DNA of 64,000 bases. It comes from Actinokineospora sp. NBRC 105648. GTDB taxonomy: Bacteria > Actinomycetota > Actinomycetes > Mycobacteriales > Pseudonocardiaceae. The notes beneath the pieces were generated by a model. The model saw only the letters and a program-made list of their open reading frames with translations, was not told the DNA's origin and made no database searches. Where the stretch lies: assembly GCF_030269645.1 (NCBI RefSeq), contig NZ_BSTR01000018.1, forward strand, positions 1 to 64,000, read 5' to 3'. The position numbers were made by a program, and so were the translations under genes. This document shows, piece by piece, positions 16,758 through 25,534 of this stretch (the stretch's first letter is position 1; the number at the start of each line of letters is the position of its first letter).

Positions 16758-17906
16758 GTGCGCATCCAACCGCTGGACTGGGTCCGAATCGGCCTGCTGG
16801 CCCTCGGAGTCCTGTTCGTCCTCACCGGACTCCTCCCCGCCACGGACGCGGCGGCCAGTATGCGCCGGATCGCGCCGCTGCTGCTGTTCCTGGCCAGTGT
16901 GATCGTCTTGGCGACCCTGGCCAGGTACGCCCAGGTCTTCGACGTCATCGCGACCCGACTGGCCATCCTGGGCCGGGGCAACCGGGTGGCGCTCTTCCTG
17001 CTGTGCGCCGGTTTCGCCGCGCTCACCACCACGATCCTCAACCTCGACACCACCGCGGTGCTGCTGACACCGGTGTTCCTGGCACTGGCGGCACGCTGCG
17101 GACTGGCACCGCTACCACTGGCCATGACCACGATCTGGCTGGCGAACACCGCGAGCCTGCTACTCCCGGTGTCCAACCTGACCAACCTGCTCGCCGCCGA
17201 CCGCGTGGCCATGTCCGCGACGGAGTTCGCCGCGCGGATGTGGCTACCCCAACTGGTTTCCATCATGGTCACGCTGGTGTTCCTGTGGTTCTGCTACTGG
17301 CGCAAGACCACGAAGTACGTGCCGCCCGAACCGCTGCGCCCCGACCACCCGGTCCTGTGCGCGATCTCAGCGGTGGCGTGCGTGCTGTTCGTGGCAGCCA
17401 TCCCGATCTTCGGCGACGCGATCGGATTCGCGGCACTGGGCGCGGCCCTGGTCGTGGTGGCGGCATTCGCGGTACTGGACCGACCACGACTCCGCCCCAC
17501 ACTGGTCCCGTGGCGACTGCTGGTGTTGGTGACCGGCCTGTTCCTCGTGGTGCCAACACTGGGCAGATTGGGGTTGACCGACCTGGTGACCGCGGTGGTC
17601 GGGACGAACCCGGACGCCCTGCGAGTGGCCCTGAGCGGAGCCGGACTGTCCAATGTGGTCAACAACCTACCCGCCTACGCGGCGGTGGAACCCGCCGTAC
17701 CAACGGATCGCTTGCTGGCACTGTTGGTGGGAGCGAACGTCGGCCCGATCGTGACCCCGTGGGCCTCACTGGCCACGCTGCTGTGCCTGGAAATCTGCCG
17801 CACACACGGACTGCGCGTCAGCCTCCGCAGATTCACCCTCACCGGACTGGGACTGGCCGCAATAGCACTACCGGCCTGCGTCGGAGCCCTACTCCTGACC
17901 GCGTGA
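16758..17906 (+). CDS. ArsB/SLC13-like permease
   Basis: About 382 residues with roughly ten to eleven transmembrane segments, resembling the ion transporter superfamily (ArsB/NhaD/CitMHS/SLC13). Diagnostic segments are LNLDTTAVLLTPV, NTASLLLPVSNLTNL and SNVVNNLPAYAAVEP, where the paired helix-break motifs place the substrate site. The ligand (arsenite, citrate or another anion) cannot be read from sequence, and no arsR or arsC is adjacent. TTG 16743 is an alternative start. GTG 16758 is preferred because the family's N-terminus begins close to it. Gene is 54 bases after the EccE-linked gene and may be a separate unit. Confidence 0.8.
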   Translation: MRIQPLDWVRIGLLALGVLFVLTGLLPATDAAASMRRIAPLLLFLASVIVLATLARYAQVFDVIATRLAILGRGNRVALFLLCAGFAALTTTILNLDTTAVLLTPVFLALAARCGLAPLPLAMTTIWLANTASLLLPVSNLTNLLAADRVAMSATEFAARMWLPQLVSIMVTLVFLWFCYWRKTTKYVPPEPLRPDHPVLCAISAVACVLFVAAIPIFGDAIGFAALGAALVVVAAFAVLDRPRLRPTLVPWRLLVLVTGLFLVVPTLGRLGLTDLVTAVVGTNPDALRVALSGAGLSNVVNNLPAYAAVEPAVPTDRLLALLVGANVGPIVTPWASLATLLCLEICRTHGLRVSLRRFTLTGLGLAAIALPACVGALLLTA

Positions 17907-17994
17907 GCAACACGATCAGGTCCAACTGGCGGGCCGCCCGCACGATAGACATCCGACTCGACCGACTTCAGAACGGCTGATCGAGAACGCGGCG

Positions 17995-18681
17995 TCACCA
18001 GCAGTGCAGCGCCTTGGGTTCGTCCATCGGGTGTCCACCAGCGGGTGGGAGCACCGTGTAACCCAGTCGACTCAGGGCGGTGGCCGCGGTCTCGGGCATG
18101 TCCCTGACCACGGTCATCGCCTGGTAGCGCCGCCACCGTGCCCGACCACCTCGAACGAGGTGCTCCCAACCGGGTTCGGCGTCCATGCCGCAGTCGCGCA
18201 CCAAGAACTCGATGACGTCCTCGACGCACGGCCGGAATCGAGCACCGCCAACCGGGAGGTGCAGGGATTCCATGCTGTGCGGGGTCGAGTGACCTGCACG
18301 GGCAAGGAGGTGGGAGAGGGCGCCACGGTGGCCATGGACCTGGATGTGGGCGGTGGGCTTGCTGTGCGCGTCACGTTCGTAGTCCCAGCGGACTATGGGC
18401 GCCCGGTCGACGTCAGCACTGAGCTTCATCGTCGACTTCTCGACCGCGAGGAACGACCGGGAGGAGTCGACGCGGCAGCGCACACTGATGTCGAGCCTGC
18501 CCAGCCGCAGGCCTTGGGCGCGCAACGAGATCGGCGTCTCCGGCCGGACGACCCGCCGATCATCGAGGCGTTCGACAACCACGTTGGGGGCGTCGGCGAA
18601 GACGCCGCCCAGCAGTGTGCCGAGCTCGTCGGCGAAAACCGCGACCCCGTCGTCCAGGAGATCGTCAAGCGGCTGGGTCAT
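17995..18681 (-). CDS. Uncharacterised protein of a two-gene cassette
   Basis: 228 residues from ATG 18681. I do not recognise the family. The sequence is mixed alpha/beta: an acidic N-terminus (QPLDDLLDDGVAVFADELG), a beta-rich centre with VRWDYERDAHSKPTAHIQVHGH, and a C-terminal RFRPCVEDVIEFLVRDCG segment. Several histidines cluster around HIQVHGHRGALSHLL and STPHSMESLH, which might bind metal or nucleic acid. Its start lies inside the 3' end of the upstream small gene, a 17-base overlap typical of toxin-antitoxin-like or partner cassettes. The role is unknown. Confidence 0.7.
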   Translation of the reverse strand: MTQPLDDLLDDGVAVFADELGTLLGGVFADAPNVVVERLDDRRVVRPETPISLRAQGLRLGRLDISVRCRVDSSRSFLAVEKSTMKLSADVDRAPIVRWDYERDAHSKPTAHIQVHGHRGALSHLLARAGHSTPHSMESLHLPVGGARFRPCVEDVIEFLVRDCGMDAEPGWEHLVRGGRARWRRYQAMTVVRDMPETAATALSRLGYTVLPPAGGHPMDEPKALHCW

Positions 18682-18859
18682 GTTCACCGAGGAGGAAACC
18701 GATCTCCTGCAGGTCGTCCCAGTCCGCCCACTCTTCACCTGTCAACTCGAAGGAGGCAGCCCGCCGGTGCATCTCGGCCAGCGTGGTGCGGCGCGTCTCG
18801 AGGATCCGACGGCGGCGCTCAAGGAGTTGCGTGTGGGTCACATCCACGATCCGGGTCAT
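18665..18859 (-). CDS. Small uncharacterised protein, partner of the downstream gene
   Basis: 64 residues, highly charged and helical (TRIVDVTHTQLLERRRRIL, then EMHRRAASFELTGEEW, then acidic DDLQEIGFLLGEHD). GGAGG lies just before the ATG, with GTG 18862 as an alternative. It overlaps the downstream 228-residue gene by 17 bases, implying translational coupling. Size, charge and position resemble an antitoxin or chaperone partner, but no family match is claimed. Confidence 0.6.
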   Translation of the reverse strand: MTRIVDVTHTQLLERRRRILETRRTTLAEMHRRAASFELTGEEWADWDDLQEIGFLLGEHDPAA

Positions 18860-18957
18860 CACACCTCCGCAGCCGAAGTCCAGGGTCTCTTTGTACCACC
18901 GGGGACCGACGAAAGCCGAGGCCGAGTCCGCACCCGGACCTCACCCCATCAGGTGAT

Positions 18958-19803
18958 TCACCGGGTGCGTACGTTGCGGGTGACCTGGGCTCTCGCGGCC
19001 AGGTCCTCGTCCGCCGGGTAGTCGACGCCGATCAGGGCGAGGCCGTGGGCCGGGGCGACGGAGATCGCGCTGGGGCGTTCGGTGGCGCTCAGCATGGATG
19101 CGGGCCAGTCGACCGGTTTGCGCCCTTCTCCCACCGCCAGCAGTGCGCCCACGAGGCTGCGGACCATCGAGTGGCAGAAGGCGTCCGCTGACACCCAGGC
19201 CTCCAGCAGAGACCCCGTGCGGGTCCACTTGAGACGTTGGAGTTCGCGGATCGTGCTGGCGCCGTCGCGGCGTTTGCAGAAGGCGACGAAGTTGTGTTCG
19301 CCGGTCAGCAGGGTTGAGGCGGCGTTCAGGGACGGTAGGTCCAGGGGGCGCGGCCACGGCACGATGTGCCCCCGGGTGAGCGGGTCGGCCTGCCAAGCGG
19401 CGTCGCACACGCGGTAGACGTAGTGCCTGCGGAGTGCGGTGAAGCGGGCGTCGAAGTCCAGCGGGACTTGGCGCATGGCGGAGACGCGCACATCTACGGG
19501 CAGGGCGCGCGAAAGGCGTGGCACCAAGGCATCCACGTCGACGTCACTGGGGATGTCCATGTGCGCCACCTGGCCCGTCGCGTGGACCCCGGCGTCGGTG
19601 CGGCCCGCGACGGTCAGCCGGACGCGGCGGCGCAGGATCTGGGTCAGGGCCTCCTCCAGCACCCCGCACACCGTGCGGCGGGCCGGTTGTACCGCCCAAC
19701 CCGAGAAATCCGTGCCGTCGTAGGCGATGTCGAGCCGGACGCGGACGAGCCCGCCGTCCCCGGGGGGAGTGGCGGGCTCGTCTGCTGGGTCGTGCTGGGT
19801 CAG
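18958..19803 (-). CDS. truA: tRNA pseudouridine(38-40) synthase TruA, apparent CTG start
   Basis: Converts uridines 38-40 in tRNA anticodon stems to pseudouridine. The catalytic aspartate is D70 ([10 protein letters not shown]), counted from CTG 19803. The usual N-terminus ([19 protein letters not shown]) lies upstream of every in-frame ATG, GTG and TTG; the first canonical codon, GTG 19671, would delete this strand. CTG 19803 overlaps the rplQ stop as CTGA and has GAGGA six bases before it, giving 281 residues, typical for TruA. A frame-opening TGA lies just upstream. It is the last gene of the infA-to-rplQ run, translationally coupled to rplQ. Confidence 0.9.
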   Translation of the reverse strand: MTQHDPADEPATPPGDGGLVRVRLDIAYDGTDFSGWAVQPARRTVCGVLEEALTQILRRRVRLTVAGRTDAGVHATGQVAHMDIPSDVDVDALVPRLSRALPVDVRVSAMRQVPLDFDARFTALRRHYVYRVCDAAWQADPLTRGHIVPWPRPLDLPSLNAASTLLTGEHNFVAFCKRRDGASTIRELQRLKWTRTGSLLEAWVSADAFCHSMVRSLVGALLAVGEGRKPVDWPASMLSATERPSAISVAPAHGLALIGVDYPADEDLAARAQVTRNVRTR

Positions 19804-20498
19804 GACTTGTCCTCAGTGGACTCTTCGGCCGCGTCGGTCTGCTGCGACTTGGGCAGCGAGAAACCGGCCGCCTCGGCCGCCTCGGCGGTGGCGAACCACA
19901 CCTCGGCCACGGTCCGGTCGTAGAACTGGCTGTCCGGCACGTGGTAGAGCATCGAGTCGGCGTTGCCCTTGATCGAGAAGCCCTCGGGGGCCGAGCCGTC
20001 CGCCAGCGGGGCGTGCGAGCCCTCGCCGTAGGGGGCCTCGTCCGCCGGGTCGGCGGCCTCGGTCTTCGGGGTCTCGTCGACCTTCTTGGTGTCCTTGGCG
20101 AACTTGGTCTTGCGCGCGGCCTCGGCCTCGGCGGTGACCGTCTTCTCCTGGATCAGCTCGATGACCGCCATGGGGGCGTTGTCGCCCTTGCGCGGCATGG
20201 TCTTCACGATCCGGGTGTAGCCACCCTTGCGGTCGCTGAAGAACGGGCCGATCTCGACGCACAGGCGCTGCACGACGTCCTTGTCGCGGATCACCTTCAT
20301 GATCTCGCGGCGGTTGTGCAGGTCGCCGACCTTGGCCTTGGTGATCAGGCGCTCGGCGTACGGGCGCAGCCGCTTCGCCTTGGCCTCGGTGGTGGTGATC
20401 CGGCCGTGCTGGAACAGCGCGGTGGCCAGGTTCGCCAGGATCAGCCGCTCGTGGGCCGGACCGCCGCCGAGACGGGCGCCCTTGGTTGGGGTGGGCAT
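19800..20498 (-). CDS. rplQ: 50S ribosomal protein L17 with C-terminal extension
   Basis: L17 lines the exit-tunnel side of the large subunit. The core is residues 1 to ~120 ([37 protein letters not shown]). The protein is 232 residues, about 100 longer than the compact bacterial form. A charged linker leads to a small domain with [13 protein letters not shown] and [15 protein letters not shown], the signature of the 'sunset' type domain I associate with actinobacterial L17. Its stop overlaps the truA CTG start. It follows rpoA by 47 bases. Confidence 0.97.
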   Translation of the reverse strand: MPTPTKGARLGGGPAHERLILANLATALFQHGRITTTEAKAKRLRPYAERLITKAKVGDLHNRREIMKVIRDKDVVQRLCVEIGPFFSDRKGGYTRIVKTMPRKGDNAPMAVIELIQEKTVTAEAEAARKTKFAKDTKKVDETPKTEAADPADEAPYGEGSHAPLADGSAPEGFSIKGNADSMLYHVPDSQFYDRTVAEVWFATAEAAEAAGFSLPKSQQTDAAEESTEDKS

Positions 20499-20545
20499 TT
20501 CTTGCTCCTTGGGGAAATCCGCTGCTCAAGCAGTCCGGTATGGAC

Positions 20546-21595
20546 TTAGAGCTGCTCGGTCTCTGCGTAGTCCTGGCCGTCGTCGGTGCCGGTGTCCGGG
20601 GTGTCCGACCAGCTGTCGGTCGCGTAGTCCGCGGCGGCCGCGGTCGGGTCGAACCCGGGCGGGCTGTCCTTGAGCGCGAGGCCGAGGCCGACGAGCTTCA
20701 TCTTGACCTCGTCGATCGACTTCGCCCCGAAGTTGCGGATGTCGAGCAGGTCCGCCTCGCTGCGCGAGACGAGCTCGCCCACCGTGTGGATGCCCTCGCG
20801 CTTGAGGCAGTTGTAGGAGCGCACGGTGAGGTCGAGGTCCTCGATCGGCATCGCGTAGGCGGCGATGGTGTCCGCCTCCTGCGGCGAGGGGCCGATCTCG
20901 ATGCCCTCGGCGTCGACGTTGAGCTCGCGCGCCAGCCCGAACAGCTCGACCAGCGTCTTGCCCGCGGACGCCACGGCGTCGCGCGGGGTGATCGACGGCT
21001 TGGTCTCGACGTCGAGGATGAGCTTGTCGAAGTCGGTGCGCTGCTCGACGCGGGTGGCCTCGACCTTGTAGGTCACCTTCAGCACCGGCGAGTAGATCGA
21101 GTCGACCGGGATCCGGCCGATCTCGGCGCCCGCCTGCTTGTTCTGCACGGCCGGGACGTAGCCGCGACCGCGCTCGACGACGAGCTCGATCTCCAGCTTG
21201 CCCTTGCCGTTCAGGGTGGCGATGTGCAGGTCGGGGTTGTGCACCGTGACACCGGCGGGCGGCACGATGTCACCCGCGGTGACCTCACCGGGGCCCTGCT
21301 TGCGCAGGTACATCGTCACCGGCTCGTCCTCCTCCGAGGAGACGACGAGCTCCTTGAGGTTGAGGATGATGTCGGTGACGTCCTCCTTGACCCCCGGCAC
21401 GGTGGTGAACTCGTGCAGCACACCGTCGATGCGGATGCTGGTGACCGAGGCACCGGGGATCGAGGACAGCAGGGTGCGCCGCAGCGAGTTGCCCAGGGTG
21501 TAGCCGAATCCGGGCTCGAGCGGCTCGATGACGAAGCGGGAGCGGGTCTCGACGACCGGCTCCTCGGCAAGGCCGGGACGCTGTGAGATGAGCAC
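20546..21595 (-). CDS. rpoA: RNA polymerase alpha subunit
   Basis: Assembles the polymerase core and contacts activators and UP elements. The N-terminal dimerisation domain ([21 protein letters not shown]) and C-terminal DNA-binding domain with helix-hairpin-helix ([18 protein letters not shown]) are complete. At 349 residues, it has a ~35-residue acidic tail after the CTD. The GTG start at 21595 fits the family N-terminus ([12 protein letters not shown]). It follows rpsD across two strong hairpins in the intergenic gap, so a stoichiometry control is possible. Confidence 0.98.
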   Translation of the reverse strand: MLISQRPGLAEEPVVETRSRFVIEPLEPGFGYTLGNSLRRTLLSSIPGASVTSIRIDGVLHEFTTVPGVKEDVTDIILNLKELVVSSEEDEPVTMYLRKQGPGEVTAGDIVPPAGVTVHNPDLHIATLNGKGKLEIELVVERGRGYVPAVQNKQAGAEIGRIPVDSIYSPVLKVTYKVEATRVEQRTDFDKLILDVETKPSITPRDAVASAGKTLVELFGLARELNVDAEGIEIGPSPQEADTIAAYAMPIEDLDLTVRSYNCLKREGIHTVGELVSRSEADLLDIRNFGAKSIDEVKMKLVGLGLALKDSPPGFDPTAAAADYATDSWSDTPDTGTDDGQDYAETEQL

Positions 21596-21650
21596 TTCTT
21601 GGTTCTTCCTTCCCGATGGCGCCCGCTATTTGACGCCGGTGGTGATGGGA

Positions 21651-21704
21651 CGGCCGCTCTCCGGGGAGAGCGGCCGGGGCGGCGGCTCCCGCGCCGCCGC
21701 CCCG
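21651..21704 (-). promoter_or_regulatory. Two abutting stem-loops between rpsD and rpoA
   Basis: The first, read leftward, is a perfect 12-bp stem (21675-21686 with 21693-21704), eight bases after the rpsD stop. The second is an 11-bp stem (21651-21661 with 21666-21676) with a CGGG/CCCG loop. They share two bases, so only one can be fully formed at a time. Neither is followed by a U run. They may be an attenuator, processing site or 3' stabiliser. Confidence 0.6.
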
Positions 21705-21711
21705 TTCTCGC

Positions 21712-22317
21712 TTACTTCGAGTAGAACTCGACGATGAGCTGCTCCTGCACGGGCACGTCGATCTGCGCGCGCTCGGGCAGCTGGTGCACCAGGATCCGCA
21801 GGTTGGACTGCACGACCTGCAGCCAGCCCGGGATCGGGCGGTCGCCGAAGGACTCCTTGGCGGCCACGAAGGGCAGCGTCGGCAGCGACTTGGGCTTCAC
21901 GTCGATGATGTCGAACTTCGACACCTGGAAGCTCGGGATGTTGACCTTCTTGCCGTTCACGATGAAGTGACCGTGGCTGACCAGCTGGCGGGCCTGACGG
22001 CGCGTGCGGGCGAGCCCGGCGCGGTAGACCACGTTGTCCAAACGGGACTCCAGCAGCTGGAGCAGGACCTCACCGGTCTTGCCCTTGCGGCGCACGGACT
22101 CCTCGTAGTACTTGCGGAACTGCCGCTCGAGGATGCCGTAGGTGTAGCGCGCCTTCTGCTTCTCCTGCAGCTGGAGCAGGTACTCGCTCTCCTTGACCCG
22201 ACCGCGGCCGTGCTGGCCGGGCGGGTAGGGACGACGCTCGAACGCCTGGTCGCCGCCGACGAGGTCGACCTTGAGCCTGCGCGAGATGCGGGTCGCGGGG
22301 CCGGTGTAACGTGCCAT
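21712..22317 (-). CDS. rpsD: 30S ribosomal protein S4
   Basis: Primary 16S rRNA-binding protein of the 30S body and, in many bacteria, a translational repressor of its operon. The 201 residues include the S4 RNA-binding fold (RLDNVVYRAGLARTRRQARQ, VSHGHFIVNGKKVNIPS) and the Arg-rich N-terminus (ARYTGPATRISRRLKVDLVG). There is no zinc-cysteine knuckle, so it is the zinc-free form. It lies 23 bases downstream of rpsK. Confidence 0.98.
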   Translation of the reverse strand: MARYTGPATRISRRLKVDLVGGDQAFERRPYPPGQHGRGRVKESEYLLQLQEKQKARYTYGILERQFRKYYEESVRRKGKTGEVLLQLLESRLDNVVYRAGLARTRRQARQLVSHGHFIVNGKKVNIPSFQVSKFDIIDVKPKSLPTLPFVAAKESFGDRPIPGWLQVVQSNLRILVHQLPERAQIDVPVQEQLIVEFYSK

Positions 22318-22340
22318 GACTTGCTATTCCTCCCCGTTCC

Positions 22341-22748
22341 TCAGACCCGGCGCCGCTTGGGCGGGCGGCAACCGTTGTGCGGCTGCGGGGTCACGTCCTG
22401 GATGGTGCCGACCTCGAGGCCCGCCGCCTGCAGCGAGCGGATCGCGGTCTCCCGGCCGGAGCCGGGACCCTTGACGAACACGTCGACCTTCTTCATGCCG
22501 TGCTCGGCCGCCTTGCGGGCCGCGCTCTCCGCGGCCATCTGGGCGGCGAACGGGGTCGACTTGCGGGAGCCCTTGAAGCCGACGTGGCCGGAGGACGCCC
22601 AGGCGATCACCGCGCCGGTCGGGTCGGTGATCGAGACGATCGTGTTGTTGAACGTGCTCTTGATGTGGGCGTGCCCATGCGAGACGTTCTTCTTTTCCTT
22701 GCGCCGGACCTTCTTGACTCCGGTGCCGGTACGGGACTTCGGTGGCAT
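22341..22748 (-). CDS. rpsK: 30S ribosomal protein S11
   Basis: Platform protein of the 30S subunit near the mRNA exit and E site. 135 residues, with the conserved core [39 protein letters not shown] and C-terminal [16 protein letters not shown]. Its basic N-terminus ([16 protein letters not shown]) is the actinobacterial form. It is separated from rpsM by an unusually long 194-base gap that contains a hairpin (22900-22917). Confidence 0.98.
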   Translation of the reverse strand: MPPKSRTGTGVKKVRRKEKKNVSHGHAHIKSTFNNTIVSITDPTGAVIAWASSGHVGFKGSRKSTPFAAQMAAESAARKAAEHGMKKVDVFVKGPGSGRETAIRSLQAAGLEVGTIQDVTPQPHNGCRPPKRRRV

Positions 22749-22899
22749 GTCTGTGGGGTTCTCCTAGCTGGTGCGCGAGGTGGTGATCTCAGGAGCTGCG
22801 TTGCGGATGATTGATCCGGCGTCCGTGTAGAGCTCGCGCAAAGCGGCCGGGCGGGCACACTTGGGCGCGACGGTGAGGGCCATGAAGGCCCGGTTCCGG

Positions 22900-22917
22900 C
22901 GTCGTTGGGGAACGACG
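22900..22917 (-). promoter_or_regulatory. Stem-loop after rpsM
   Basis: CGTCGTT and AACGACG pair perfectly around a four-base G/C loop, 25 bases downstream of the rpsM stop and within the 194-base rpsM-rpsK gap. The rest of the gap holds no ORF with coding character. An attenuator or processing site is possible. Confidence 0.4.
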
Positions 22918-22942
22918 GCGACCACGGTCTCGCAGCTCTTGG

Positions 22943-23323
22943 TCACTTCTTTCCGGCCTTCTTCTTGCCTGCGACCGTCTTCTTCGGGCCCTTGCGGGTA
23001 CGGGCGTTGGTCTTGGTCCGCTGACCGCGGACGGGCAGACCGCGGCGCCACCGCAGGCCCTCGTAGCAGCCGATCTCGATCTTGCGGCGAATGTCGGCCT
23101 GCACCTCGCGGCGGAGGTCACCCTCGACCTTGAAGTTGGTCTCGATGTATTCCCGGAGCCGGACGACGTCCTCGTCGGACAGGTCCTTGGCCCGCAGGTC
23201 CGGACTGATTCCGGTGGCGGTCAGCAGCTCCTTGGAGCGGGTCCGACCGATACCGAAGATGTAGGTCAGCGCGATCTCCATCCGCTTTTCGCGGGGGAGG
23301 TCCACGCCGGCGACGCGTGCCAT
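22943..23323 (-). CDS. rpsM: 30S ribosomal protein S13
   Basis: Head protein of the 30S subunit that contacts the P-site tRNA and intersubunit bridges. 126 residues. Signature sequences are [20 protein letters not shown], the [11 protein letters not shown] helix-hairpin-helix, and [20 protein letters not shown], followed by a Lys-rich tail ([15 protein letters not shown]). The rpmJ-rpsM gap is 170 bases and holds two short GC stem-loops, so the infA/rpmJ and rpsM segments may be differently expressed. Confidence 0.98.
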   Translation of the reverse strand: MARVAGVDLPREKRMEIALTYIFGIGRTRSKELLTATGISPDLRAKDLSDEDVVRLREYIETNFKVEGDLRREVQADIRRKIEIGCYEGLRWRRGLPVRGQRTKTNARTRKGPKKTVAGKKKAGKK

Positions 23324-23493
23324 TGCGGCGATGTCTCCTCTTGAGTTCGCTCCAGGTCTGCTCCCGCACCACCCCGGGCGGTTGCCCGGGCCCCGGCCTG
23401 AAGTCCGGGGGTGAGCCGGATCCGTGTGATCCGACAGGTAGCGGGAGGTCGTCTTCGTGCTGTCGCGTCGTTCCGCGACCGGCTAGGCGGCGA

Positions 23494-23607
23494 TCAGCCC
23501 TGGCGCTGCTTGTGGCGCAGGTTCTCGCAGATCACCATGACCCGCCCGTGACGGCGGATCACCTTGCACTTGTCGCAGATCTTCTTGACGCTCGGGTTGA
23601 CCTTCAC
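23494..23607 (-). CDS. rpmJ: 50S ribosomal protein L36 (zinc form)
   Basis: Smallest large-subunit protein, 37 residues, too short for routine ORF calls. Translation from GTG 23607 gives [20 protein letters not shown] followed by [17 protein letters not shown]. The CxxC pair plus the later Cys and His make the zinc-ribbon (C+) form. It lies between infA and rpsM in the conserved order. The window shows no zinc-free paralogue. Confidence 0.96.
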   Translation of the reverse strand: MKVNPSVKKICDKCKVIRRHGRVMVICENLRHKQRQG

Positions 23608-23689
23608 GTCTGCTTTCTCCTGCTTCGGCCGCGTGTCCCCGCACGAGCGGGGACACCAGTAGTGGCTTCCCGGCTGGTTCGCCGGGGGG

Positions 23690-23911
23690 TCACTTGTAGC
23701 GGTAGACGATGCGGCCGCGGGACAGGTCGTAGGGCGAAAGCTCTACGACGACCCGGTCCTCGGGCAGGATGCGGATGTAGTGCTGCCGCATCTTGCCGCT
23801 GATGTGTGCCAGGACCTTGTGGCCGTTCTCCAACTCGACGCGGAACATCGCGTTGGGGAGTGGCTCGACCACGCGGCCTTCGACCTCGATGGCCCCGTCC
23901 TTCTTGCCCAT
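23690..23911 (-). CDS. infA: Translation initiation factor IF-1
   Basis: Binds the ribosomal A site during initiation. 73 residues, an OB fold: [20 protein letters not shown], then [20 protein letters not shown], then [18 protein letters not shown] 23911 is the family start; the longer open frame to 24511 crosses the divergent promoter region and is not coding. It is the first gene of the leftward run that ends at truA. In related actinobacteria infA usually follows map directly; here a rightward gene intervenes. Confidence 0.97.
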   Translation of the reverse strand: MGKKDGAIEVEGRVVEPLPNAMFRVELENGHKVLAHISGKMRQHYIRILPEDRVVVELSPYDLSRGRIVYRYK

Positions 23912-24022
23912 GTCCTCCGCGTTTCGTGACAGTTGTGGGTGTAGCTTCGGCTTGTTCGAGCTGGCCGCCAAGCACGCAGCACGGCAACAACCAGCACACC
24001 GGGCGACACGCACGACGGAATC

Positions 24023-24066
24023 GGCGCTTTGACAGCGCCAGCGGTCAAGTGTACGCGCGTGTACAC
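24023..24066. promoter_or_regulatory. Dyad-rich region upstream of infA
   Basis: Within the 300-base infA/24212 divergent spacer are two dyads: GGCGCT/AGCGCC (24023-24028, 24034-24039) around TTGAC, and GTGTAC/GTACAC (24049-24054, 24061-24066). On the minus strand TTGACC (24042-24047) could be an infA -35 element, though no good -10 follows. The rest of the spacer shows no ORF. Confidence 0.35.
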
Positions 24067-24151
24067 CAGGCACCCAAATCGGGTCCCGCGCGGGGCCGTG
24101 TCGAACACCCATCCCCGCTCCCCACCTCTCCGAGATGTCTCTCAGGGGGTA

Positions 24152-24181
24152 TTGGATATCTCCGCCGCCATCCAGTAGGCT
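24152..24181 (+). promoter_or_regulatory. Candidate promoter of the 24212 gene
   Basis: TTGGAT (24152-24157), an 18-base spacer and TAGGCT (24176-24181) fit a sigma-A-type promoter. GGGAGG at 24202-24207 then precedes ATG 24212, giving a short leader of about 24 bases. Confidence 0.45.
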
Positions 24182-24211
24182 TTGAGGTATCCAAGAGCCC
24201 TGGGAGGTTCC

Positions 24212-24673
24212 ATGCACACCCACACGACCGATGTAACCGTCGCGGTCCCGACCGACCGACTGCCCGAGTTCTACAGCTGGTACGGGGCCTGGCTCGGCGG
24301 GCGGGTCGCCGACGCCGAACAAGGCGTCGCAGAGACCGAGCCCGCGGTCGCCACCGCGTGGACGGCTGAAGACGACGAGCTCGCGGCCGCTCTCTGGGCG
24401 AAGCTCAGCCGAACCGCGCGCGCCCTCTTCTCGACCTGGATCGACGCGCCTGAGCACCGGTTCAGCGGAGACGAGCTGGCCGAACTGCTCGGCCAGAGCA
24501 AGGGCAAACACGCCATCGCGGGCATCCTCGCGTGGCCGGGCAAGTACTGCACCGCGCTGGGGCGCACGTGGCCGTGGTCTTGGGAGTACCCGGAGAACAG
24601 CACCGCCCGGTACTGGATGAGCACGACCATGGCGACGCTGTTCGCCGCTGCCCGCGCTCAGGTCGACGGGTGA
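24212..24673 (+). CDS. Uncharacterised protein with winged-helix-like C-terminal region
   Basis: 153 residues from ATG 24212, with GGGAGG at ideal spacing. The N-terminus reads [20 protein letters not shown], a strand-helix like ribbon-helix-helix or effector-binding small domains. The centre is a helical segment ([20 protein letters not shown]) followed by [20 protein letters not shown], reminiscent of a winged helix, then an aromatic end ([16 protein letters not shown]). It recalls DUF6416-type actinobacterial proteins, but that is tentative. It stands alone on the plus strand between map and infA and probably arose by insertion into the ribosomal cluster. Confidence 0.75.
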   Translation: MHTHTTDVTVAVPTDRLPEFYSWYGAWLGGRVADAEQGVAETEPAVATAWTAEDDELAAALWAKLSRTARALFSTWIDAPEHRFSGDELAELLGQSKGKHAIAGILAWPGKYCTALGRTWPWSWEYPENSTARYWMSTTMATLFAAARAQVDG

Positions 24674-24706
24674 TCAACAGTGAGGGGCGGTTTCCGGCGC
24701 TGAGCG

Positions 24707-25534
24707 CTACTCCGGGGCGGTGAGGACCCAGGGGCCGTCTTCGGTGACGGCGACCGTGTGCTCCCAGTGCGCCGCGCGGGAGCCGTCGGCGGTGACGACG
24801 GTCCAGCCGTCCTCCAGCTCGACGGTCTCCTCGGTGCCCAGGGTCAGCATCGGCTCGATGGCGATGGCCATGCCGACCCGCAGGCGGGGGCCCTTGCCGG
24901 GCTTGCCGTAGTTGGGCAGGAACGGGTCCATGTGCATCGCACTGCCGATGCCGTGGCCGCCGTACTCGCGGACGATGCCGTACGACCGGCCGTGTGCCCG
25001 CTCGGAGGCGTGCACCGAGGTCTCGATCGCGTGCGAGATGTCGGTGAGCCGGGCACCGGGGGTGACCGCCTTGATGCCCGCCTCCATCGACGCCCTGGTC
25101 GCGTCCGAGAGCGCCTGCTCGGTGTCGGCGATCGAGCCGACGAACAGGGTGACCGCCGAGTCGCCGTGCCAGTCGTCGAGGATGGCGCCGCAGTCGACCG
25201 AGATCAGGTCGCCGTCGGCGAGGACCTGGGTCTTGGCCGGGATGCCGTGCACGATCTGCTCGTTCACCGAGGCGCAGATGCTCGCCGGGAAGCCGTGGTA
25301 GCCCTTGAAGGACGGCACGGCCCCGGCGTCGCGGATGGTCTGCTCGGCGATCTCGTCGAGCTCGGCGGTGCTCACGCCCGCGCGGGCCTGGGCGGCGACG
25401 TTGGCCAGGGCCTTCGCCACCACCAAGCCCGCGGCGCGCATCGCCTCGAGCTGGGTCGGGGTCTTGATCTCGATCATCCGCGCGCGCCAGGACGCGAGCG
25501 CCAGGCGGAACCCGCCGAGAACGCCACCGGTCAC
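24707..25534 (-). CDS. map: Methionine aminopeptidase type I
   Basis: Removes N-terminal methionine from nascent proteins. The metal site is complete: two aspartates in [16 protein letters not shown], His in [13 protein letters not shown], and glutamates in AIEPMLTLG and [11 protein letters not shown]. The start is ambiguous. GTG 25534 overlaps the adk stop (GTGA) and adds 19 residues to the catalytic domain; ATG 25477 ([14 protein letters not shown]) gives the compact form but has no good ribosome-binding site. It lies last in secY-adk-map. Confidence 0.95.
   Translation of the reverse strand: MTGGVLGGFRLALASWRARMIEIKTPTQLEAMRAAGLVVAKALANVAAQARAGVSTAELDEIAEQTIRDAGAVPSFKGYHGFPASICASVNEQIVHGIPAKTQVLADGDLISVDCGAILDDWHGDSAVTLFVGSIADTEQALSDATRASMEAGIKAVTPGARLTDISHAIETSVHASERAHGRSYGIVREYGGHGIGSAMHMDPFLPNYGKPGKGPRLRVGMAIAIEPMLTLGTEETVELEDGWTVVTADGSRAAHWEHTVAVTEDGPWVLTAPE

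Noticed and set aside
19671-19671. GTG 19671 as the truA start
   Set aside because: It would remove the conserved first strand of TruA and would place the start inside a conserved region.
22764-23051. Small ORFs in the rpsM-rpsK gap
   Set aside because: Arg/Pro-rich, partly antisense to rpsM, with no ribosome-binding site; the gap looks non-coding.
23604-24511. Extended minus-strand ORFs upstream of infA
   Set aside because: The IF-1 start at 23911 is the family start. The extension crosses the divergent promoter region of the 24212 gene and has no family similarity.
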